From an uncultured Mycoplasmatota bacterium (GTDB lineage: Bacteria; Bacillota_I; Bacilli_A; RF39; UBA660): a DNA stretch of 64,000 bases. The position numbers were made by a program, and so were the translations under genes. The DNA is taken from contig USGP01000002.1 of the NCBI GenBank assembly GCA_900554315.1, positions 30,422 to 94,421 of the forward strand, given 5' to 3'. Below are positions 58,177 through 64,000 of the stretch, piece by piece. The notes beneath the pieces were generated by a model. The model made no database searches and was not told the origin of the DNA. It saw nothing but the letters and a program-made list of their open reading frames with translations. The stretch's first letter is position 1. Every line of letters starts with the position of its first letter.

Positions 58177-58480
58177 TATTAATAATAATTTTATTCTATA
58201 CATTATCTATGAACAAAAATTAATATCTAAAAATATTTCTTATAAAAATAAACAAAAATTATTTCCCGGGAAATATTTTACAAAAATAAAAATATCCACA
58301 GATAAAAATAAACAATAAAATAATATACAATTAAAAAGTACATATGATATTTCCATATAAAAATTGATTATTACGTTAACTATTTTAATTATTCAAAATA
58401 TTTTATCCACAAGTAAAAACGCATATCAAAAAATAATTAATATATAAAATTGTTTAATATCAACAAATAATAAACGCAAA
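58177..58480. other. AT-rich intergenic region with Noc and DnaA-box motifs
   Basis: This stretch between parS site 3 and the gyrA terminator has no credible gene. It is extremely AT-rich. It holds one Noc-type palindrome (58261-58274), a near-consensus DnaA box ATATCCACA (58292-58300) and a perfect one TTATCCACA (58403-58411), both in the same orientation. A third perfect box lies in the end of gyrA (58585-58593). Nothing else is recognised. Confidence 0.6.
58261..58274. promoter_or_regulatory. Noc-binding-site-like palindrome (2)
   Basis: ATTTCCCGGGAAAT, again an exact match to the Noc site, 85 bases from the parS cluster. Confidence 0.8.
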
Positions 58481-58481
58481 C

Positions 58482-58510
58482 AAAAAAAGAAAAAGTTAAA
58501 AACTCTTTCT
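58482..58510 (-). terminator. gyrBA terminator
   Basis: AGAAAAAGTT/AACTCTTTCT 10-bp stem (one G-U on the RNA; 58488-58510) with a 3-base loop and seven U. Confidence 0.82.
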
Positions 58511-58538
58511 TTTTTTATAATGAAATTAATGAACTGCT

Positions 58539-61046
58539 TTATTCAGTTTCATTACTTTGCGTATTTTTTTGCTCGGAAATATTTTTATCCACAGGTGTTT
58601 CTTCTTGATTAGTTGTGGCTTCGCCGCATTCTTCATCCTTTTCAACAATAGCAACAGTAGAAACTTTTTGATCATCCTTCAAGTTAATTAATCTAACACC
58701 TTGTGTAGCACGTTTTAAAGTAGAAACTTGTTCCAAAGGTAGTTTAATAATAATTCCACTGTCAGTCATAATCATTAAATCATAATTACCAGAAGGATCA
58801 ACACAATTCAAAGCAACCATCATACCGTTTTTATCAGTAATATTAAGTGCTTTTACACCTTTACTTCCACGGTGTGTTAATCGATACTCTTCAATTTCAG
58901 ACTTTTTACCATATCCTTTTTCTGTAACGATTAAAATTTGTTGACCTTGTTTAAGAACCTCAGCACCTATAACAATACTATTCTCTAATTCAATACCTTT
59001 TACTCCAGAAGCACTACGACCCATAACACGAACTTCTTCTTCATTAAATCTAACCATTCGTCCATTATTAGCTCCTATAGCTATTTCATCATTACCAGAG
59101 GTAACACCAACATAAATTAACTCATCATCATCTTTTAATGTAATAGCCATCTTTCCACTCTTACGGATATTGTCAAATTCAGATAATTCTGTACGCTTTA
59201 TTAATCCTTGTTTTGTAACAAAAACTAAACATTTATGTTCTTCATTATCTGTAGATAAAGAAATAATAGAAGTAATATTTTCTTCTTTTTCTAGTGGTAA
59301 TAAATTAATAATTGGTAATCCCTTAGATTGTCTACTAAATTCAGGAACTTCATACCCTTTCATACGATAAATTCTACCTTTATTAGAGAAGAACAAAATA
59401 TAATCATGAGTCTTCATTGATACCAATTGTTCAACAAAATCTTCCTCATTTGTTGCCATACCTTTTACGCCAACACCCCCACGGTTTTGTGTTTTATAAG
59501 TATCTGCTTTTAATCTTTTAATATAGCCCTTATTAGTTAAAGTAACAATAATATCTTCAACAGGAATTAAAGATTCATCTTCAATATATTCAATAGCTGT
59601 CATATCGATATTAGTACGACGCTCATCACCATATTTATTCTTAATTTCTGTCATTTCATCTTTAATAATCTGTAATACTTTTGCTTCACTAGCCAAAATA
59701 GACTTCAACTCCTCAATTTCAGCAAGTAATTCAGTTAATTCATTCTCAATTTTATCTCTTTCCAAACCAGTTAAACGTCTTAACTTCATTTCAAGAATTG
59801 CCTGAGCTTGTGCCTCTGACAATTTATAATTATTTCTTAAGCCATTCATCGCTTCTTCATCATTTTTAGCCGATTTAATCAATTGAATAATATCATCAAT
59901 ATGATCTAAAGCTATTTTCAAACCTTCTAAAATATGAGCTCTAGCTTCATCTTTTGATAAATCAAACTTAGTACGACGAATAATAATTTCTTTTTGATAA
60001 TCAATGTATTTAGCAATTATATCCTTTAATCCAAGTGTTTTTGGAACTCCTTGATCCAACATTAAGAAAATAATTCCATAATTAGTTTGAAAAGCAGTAT
60101 GCTTATACAAATTATTTAAAACAACTTGTGGATTTGCATCTTTTTTCAAAGTAATTGTAATTGTTACACCATTCTTTAAATCAGTGTGATAATCAGTAAT
60201 ACCATCAATTACTTTATTATGAACCAATTCAGCAACTTTATTTTTCAATTCTAAAGTATTAATACCATAAGGTACTTCATCAACAATAATATAATGTCTA
60301 CCATTTTTTTCTTCAATTCTAGCTTTACTACGAATTGTGATTGTTCCTCTTCCTGTTTCATAGGCTTTTTTAATACCACTATTACCTAAAATAGTAGCAC
60401 CTGTAGGAAAATCAGGTCCTTTTATATATTGCATCAATCCATCTACATCAATATCAGGATTATCAATATAAGCAATACAACCATCTATTACTTCCTTCAA
60501 ATTATGAGGCGGTATATTTGTTGCCATACCAACAGCAATTCCCATATTACCATTAACTAAAATATTAGGAAATCTAGAAGGTAAAATTTCTGGTTCTTTT
60601 TCAGATTCATCAAAGTTAGGAATGAAATCTACAGTATCCTTATTTATATTTCTTAATAATTCCAAAGAAATTTTAGATAAACGAGATTCGGTATAACGCA
60701 TGGCAGCAGCACCATAACCTTCAATATTACCAAAATTTCCATGACCATCAACCAACATATAACGATATGAAAAGTCTTGAGCCATACGAACCATAGCTTC
60801 ATAAATACTAGAATCTCCATGTGGATGATATTTACCCATAACATCACCAACGATTTTTGCACTCTTTTTATGAGGTTTATCAGGTGTATAACCAGACTCA
60901 TACATAGAATATAAAATACGTCTATGAACAGGCTTTAAACCATCTCGCAAATCAGGTAATGCACGAGAAACAATAACACTCATAGAATATTCTAGAAAAG
61001 AATCTCGAACTTCATTAACAATATTATTTTGTTCTAATCTATCCAT
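58539..61046 (-). CDS. gyrA: DNA gyrase subunit A
   Basis: An 835-residue type II topoisomerase subunit that breaks and rejoins DNA. The catalytic tyrosine is in MRYTES (Tyr118). The quinolone region reads [12 protein letters not shown], with Ser79/Ser80 and Glu83 as in other Gram-positives, so no resistance change is seen. The GyrA box lies in the C-terminal propeller ([12 protein letters not shown] region). The acidic C-terminal tail is typical. It follows gyrB by 14 bases. Confidence 0.98.
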   Translation of the reverse strand: MDRLEQNNIVNEVRDSFLEYSMSVIVSRALPDLRDGLKPVHRRILYSMYESGYTPDKPHKKSAKIVGDVMGKYHPHGDSSIYEAMVRMAQDFSYRYMLVDGHGNFGNIEGYGAAAMRYTESRLSKISLELLRNINKDTVDFIPNFDESEKEPEILPSRFPNILVNGNMGIAVGMATNIPPHNLKEVIDGCIAYIDNPDIDVDGLMQYIKGPDFPTGATILGNSGIKKAYETGRGTITIRSKARIEEKNGRHYIIVDEVPYGINTLELKNKVAELVHNKVIDGITDYHTDLKNGVTITITLKKDANPQVVLNNLYKHTAFQTNYGIIFLMLDQGVPKTLGLKDIIAKYIDYQKEIIIRRTKFDLSKDEARAHILEGLKIALDHIDDIIQLIKSAKNDEEAMNGLRNNYKLSEAQAQAILEMKLRRLTGLERDKIENELTELLAEIEELKSILASEAKVLQIIKDEMTEIKNKYGDERRTNIDMTAIEYIEDESLIPVEDIIVTLTNKGYIKRLKADTYKTQNRGGVGVKGMATNEEDFVEQLVSMKTHDYILFFSNKGRIYRMKGYEVPEFSRQSKGLPIINLLPLEKEENITSIISLSTDNEEHKCLVFVTKQGLIKRTELSEFDNIRKSGKMAITLKDDDELIYVGVTSGNDEIAIGANNGRMVRFNEEEVRVMGRSASGVKGIELENSIVIGAEVLKQGQQILIVTEKGYGKKSEIEEYRLTHRGSKGVKALNITDKNGMMVALNCVDPSGNYDLMIMTDSGIIIKLPLEQVSTLKRATQGVRLINLKDDQKVSTVAIVEKDEECGEATTNQEETPVDKNISEQKNTQSNETE

Positions 61047-61060
61047 TCTCTCTTACCTCC

Positions 61061-62989
61061 CTAAATATCCAAATTCTGTACATAGACAGCATTCTCTTCA
61101 ATAAATTCACGTCTAGGACCCACTTCTTCGCCCATTAGCTTAGAAAAAGTCTCATCAGCAGCCATTGTATCTTCCACAGTGATTTGACGCAATACACGCT
61201 TTTCTATATCCATTGTGGTCTCATTTAATTCTTCTGCATCCATTTCTCCTAAACCTTTCATACGCATAATATCATATTTAGTGTTTGGAGAAAGTGTAGC
61301 TAAATATTCATCTCTTTCTTGTTCATTAAGAACATATTTAATATTTTTTCCATGTTTTATGACAAATAATGGAGGTTGTGCAGCATATACATATCCAGCT
61401 TCAACAATAGGTCTAAAAAAGCGATAAAATAGCGTTAATAACAACACACGAATATGTGATCCATCAACATCTGCATCTGTCATAATAATGATTTTATCAT
61501 AACGTAATTTACTCAAATCAAAATCATCACCAATACCAGTACCAAATGCTGTGATAATTGTTCTAATTTCTTCATTAGCTAAGGCCCTATCTAGTCTTGC
61601 TTTTTCAACATTCAAAATCTTACCACGTAAAGGTAAAATAGCTTGCGTCATACTATTTCTACCCTTAATTGCAGACCCTCCTGCTGAATCTCCCTCGACT
61701 AAGAAAATTTCACATTCTGAAGGATCTTTACTCTTACAGTCAGAAAGCTTTCCATAAAAATTAGTAATATCTAAGTCACCTTTTCTACGAGTCAACTCCC
61801 TAGCTCTCTTAGCAGCCACTCTAGCACGAGATGCAGTCATACTTTTTTCAATAATAATACGTGCTTGATCTGGATTTTCCATCAAAAATCTCTCAAATGC
61901 TGCCGAAAAAATGCGATCAGCAATACCACGACATTCACTATTACCTAATTTAGTTTTAGTCTGTCCTTCAAACTGTGGATTTGGATGCTTTATAGACACA
62001 ATCATAGTTAGTCCTTCTTTAACATCATCTCCAGTTAAAGAATCATCGTTATTCTTCAACATACCATTATTAGTCGCATATTTATTTAAAATACGAGTTA
62101 AAGCTCTTCTAACTCCATCTTCGTGAGTACCACCTTCTGGAGTATTTATGTTATTAACAAAAGAGTAAATACTAGAATTATAAGATTCATTATATTGTAA
62201 AGCCACTTCTAATGAAATATCATTTTCCATACCCATACAATCAATAATAGTATCATGAATTGGCTTTTTATCCTTATTTAACATAGCGACATACTCACTA
62301 ATACCACCTTCATAGCAGAAAGATTCAGAAATATTATCCTCTCTTAAATCATAAAGTGTTATTCGTAATCCTCTATTTAAAAAAGCTAATTCACGAAGTC
62401 TTGTTTTTAATATATCATAATCAAAAACAGTAGTTTCTTGAAATATTTCAGGATCTGGTTTAAATGTTACTGTAGTACCAGTTCTATCTTCATCACAAGT
62501 ATCAATAATCTTCAAATTTTCTTCTGGATGTCCACCATTTGTATAACGTTGAAAATAAACATTTCCATGTTTATAAACTCTTACCTCCATCCATTCAGAC
62601 AAAGCATTAACGACACTTGCTCCTACACCGTGTAATCCACCGGAAACCTTATATCCACCACCGCCAAATTTTCCTCCAGCATGTAACACTGTATAAACCG
62701 TTTCAACAGTACTTTTACCAGTTTTTGGGTGAATTTCAACAGGAACTCCACGACCATTATCCTTAACAGTAATGGTATTCCCCTTACCTATTTCAACTTC
62801 AATGTGAGTACAATACCCAGCTAAAGCTTCATCAATAGCATTATCCACAATTTCCCATACTAAATGATGTAAACCCCTAGAACTAGTAGTACCAATATAC
62901 ATTCCAGGTCTTTTACGAACTGCTTCAAGTCCCTCTAAGACTTGTATTGACGAAGAATCATATTCTTGTTCTACTTTTTCTTCATTCAT
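61061..62989 (-). CDS. gyrB: DNA gyrase subunit B
   Basis: The ATPase subunit, 642 residues. The GHKL ATP site includes [13 protein letters not shown] and GRGVPVEIH, then [15 protein letters not shown]. The Toprim domain has [14 protein letters not shown] and [13 protein letters not shown]. The C-terminal [10 protein letters not shown] is standard. It lies 5 bases after recF in the recF-gyrB-gyrA operon. Confidence 0.99.
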   Translation of the reverse strand: MNEEKVEQEYDSSSIQVLEGLEAVRKRPGMYIGTTSSRGLHHLVWEIVDNAIDEALAGYCTHIEVEIGKGNTITVKDNGRGVPVEIHPKTGKSTVETVYTVLHAGGKFGGGGYKVSGGLHGVGASVVNALSEWMEVRVYKHGNVYFQRYTNGGHPEENLKIIDTCDEDRTGTTVTFKPDPEIFQETTVFDYDILKTRLRELAFLNRGLRITLYDLREDNISESFCYEGGISEYVAMLNKDKKPIHDTIIDCMGMENDISLEVALQYNESYNSSIYSFVNNINTPEGGTHEDGVRRALTRILNKYATNNGMLKNNDDSLTGDDVKEGLTMIVSIKHPNPQFEGQTKTKLGNSECRGIADRIFSAAFERFLMENPDQARIIIEKSMTASRARVAAKRARELTRRKGDLDITNFYGKLSDCKSKDPSECEIFLVEGDSAGGSAIKGRNSMTQAILPLRGKILNVEKARLDRALANEEIRTIITAFGTGIGDDFDLSKLRYDKIIIMTDADVDGSHIRVLLLTLFYRFFRPIVEAGYVYAAQPPLFVIKHGKNIKYVLNEQERDEYLATLSPNTKYDIMRMKGLGEMDAEELNETTMDIEKRVLRQITVEDTMAADETFSKLMGEEVGPRREFIEENAVYVQNLDI

Positions 62990-62994
62990 ATACT

Positions 62995-64000
62995 CTACTT
63001 CCTTTCCACATTTCCATTTTTAACATTGTATATATAAGCATCCACTAAATATTTCTTATTAATGTTTTTCAAATCAGTAGTTGTAATTATACTCTGAATA
63101 TCAGAATGAATTAATTTTAAAAGTCGATTTCTTTTTTTCAAATCTAATTCACTAAAAATATCATCTAAAAGTAACACTGGTTTTGTATCTAATAGCTGTT
63201 CAAAAATAGGAATTTCTGAAAGTTTATAAGCCAAAACAGCAGTTTTCTGTTGACCTTGAGACCCAAAAAACTTCAAATCCTTATCTAAAAGAACAAAAGA
63301 GAAATCATCACGATGAGGACCTACTAAAGTCATCCCATAATTTAATTCTTTTTTGTAATTCTTTTTATAATAATGTTTTAAAGTTTTACGAATATCCTCA
63401 GAATCAAAAGAAGGAAACTCAATATTCGGATGATAATCTACAATTAAACCAGATTCTCCATTAATCTGTTTATAATAAAAGTCAATATTTTGATTAACAA
63501 ATTGAATATACTCATTACGTTTCTGATAAATGAAAACAGCCTTTTCAATTAATTTATCAGTAATAATATCCAAATAACTAGAATCTGCAATTGAATTTTG
63601 AAATAAAACTTTTAAATATTCATTTCTTGTTCGCAGCAATTTATTATATTCATTATAAACAGTAAGATAGACTTTAGAAACTTGTGAAAGCTGTATGTTT
63701 AATAGGTTTCTACGAACATTTGGAGATCCTTTAATAATCTCTAAATCGTCTGGTGAAAAAACAATAATATTTAAATTAGAAATATAATCTGCAACTTTTT
63801 TTATTTCAGTTTGATTGACAAATAATTTTTTCTCATTTTCTGCCATATCAATTTCTAATTTTGATATTATTTTGTCCTTTTTAATAACTCCTTTAATTTT
63901 TGCTTTCTTTTTGTCAAACATAATTACATTCGGATGAACCCCTAATCTGTGAGACTTTGTTAAAGCTAAAAAAGTAATTGCTTCTAAAATATTAGTCTTA
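62995..64000 (-). CDS. recF: RecF recombination/repair ATPase (N-terminus cut by the window edge)
   Basis: An SMC-like ATPase acting with RecO and RecR at gaps. The frame runs through the right edge: upstream of the internal Met at 63921 it continues [19 protein letters not shown], which contains the end of the Walker A. The signature and Walker B are [26 protein letters not shown] and [11 protein letters not shown]. The annotated part is 335 residues; about 30 N-terminal residues are missing. dnaN and dnaA should follow to the right. Confidence 0.97.
   Translation of the reverse strand, partial: KTNILEAITFLALTKSHRLGVHPNVIMFDKKKAKIKGVIKKDKIISKLEIDMAENEKKLFVNQTEIKKVADYISNLNIIVFSPDDLEIIKGSPNVRRNLLNIQLSQVSKVYLTVYNEYNKLLRTRNEYLKVLFQNSIADSSYLDIITDKLIEKAVFIYQKRNEYIQFVNQNIDFYYKQINGESGLIVDYHPNIEFPSFDSEDIRKTLKHYYKKNYKKELNYGMTLVGPHRDDFSFVLLDKDLKFFGSQGQQKTAVLAYKLSEIPIFEQLLDTKPVLLLDDIFSELDLKKRNRLLKLIHSDIQSIITTTDLKNINKKYLVDAYIYNVKNGNVERK

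Noticed and set aside
58055..58318. Plus-strand 87-residue frame starting MFHVEHNK
   Set aside because: Its start is the translation of parS site 2 (FHVEH), and it runs through parS site 3 and the Noc palindrome. It has no ribosome site and low-complexity Asn/Lys composition; a common artefact over parS.
58561..58610. Frameshift or truncation at the gyrA end
   Set aside because: The acidic, poorly conserved GyrA tail is normal; the frame is intact.
62841..62849. TTATCCACA DnaA box in gyrB
   Set aside because: It encodes the invariant VDNAIDEA motif, so the match is explained by protein sequence.

Overview
The window is a strongly AT-rich, gene-dense chromosomal segment from a low-GC Gram-positive bacterium (Bacillota). 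The gene order follows the Bacillus subtilis origin-proximal region closely. It carries spore-associated genes (sigH, spoVT, spoVG, yabG, yabP, yabQ, bofA, veg). Several traits recall Mollicutes-like and uncultured gut Bacilli lineages: an archaeal/eukaryotic-type ProRS, Asn at the rifampicin position of RpoB, and short proteins. I infer a (former) spore-former within the class Bacilli; the sequence alone does not fix the genus.

Nearly every gene lies on the minus strand. recF, gyrB and gyrA sit at the right edge, so dnaA-dnaN-oriC should lie just beyond base 64000. Replication would then run right to left, co-directional with transcription. Only three convincing genes are on the plus strand: a FemX-type transferase, a small deoxyribosyltransferase-like protein, and an unrecognised 140-residue protein.

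Layout from left to right. (1) 1-3276: proS (cut by the edge, T-box controlled), eno, murD. (2) 3340-5051: plus-strand femX-like pair. (3) 5058-9485: str operon rpsL-rpsG-fusA-tuf. (4) 9556-10280: plus-strand unknown gene and a 58-residue membrane protein. (5) 10274-21785: rpoB-rpoC, rsmC, rplJ-rplL with L10 leader, rplK-rplA with L1-type sites, secE-nusG. (6) 21799-25876: unknown tail-anchored protein, sigH, rlmB, mrnC, cysS. (7) 25931-33588: clpC, a YfcC-like transporter, lysS, RDD protein, dusB, mscL. (8) 33639-38590: ftsH, tilS, divIC, yabQ, yabP, spoVG, veg. (9) 38587-45800: yabG, rsmA, a signal peptidase with three TasA-like paralogues, tatD, a small ORF, and metG with its T-box. (10) 45822-57789: spoVT, an unknown gene, mfd, pth, rsmI, trmN6, ricT, holB, bofA, recR, ebfC, dnaX, tadA. 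(11) 57806-64000: SRP RNA, a parS/Noc-site/DnaA-box intergenic region, gyrA, gyrB, recF.

Most of the window is core information processing: translation factors, ribosomal proteins, RNA polymerase, tRNA/rRNA modification, clamp-loader subunits, gyrase and recombination. The accessory content worth most attention is the module at 40245-42907, a SipW/ER-type signal peptidase beside three related anchored or secreted proteins, which occupies the slot where B. subtilis has yabE-rnmV. Other non-syntenic insertions are the tail-anchored kinase-fold-like protein where rpmG would be, the transporter between clpC and lysS, and the 220-residue protein between mfd and spoVT. No rRNA, tRNA, CRISPR array, insertion sequence or prophage was recognised.
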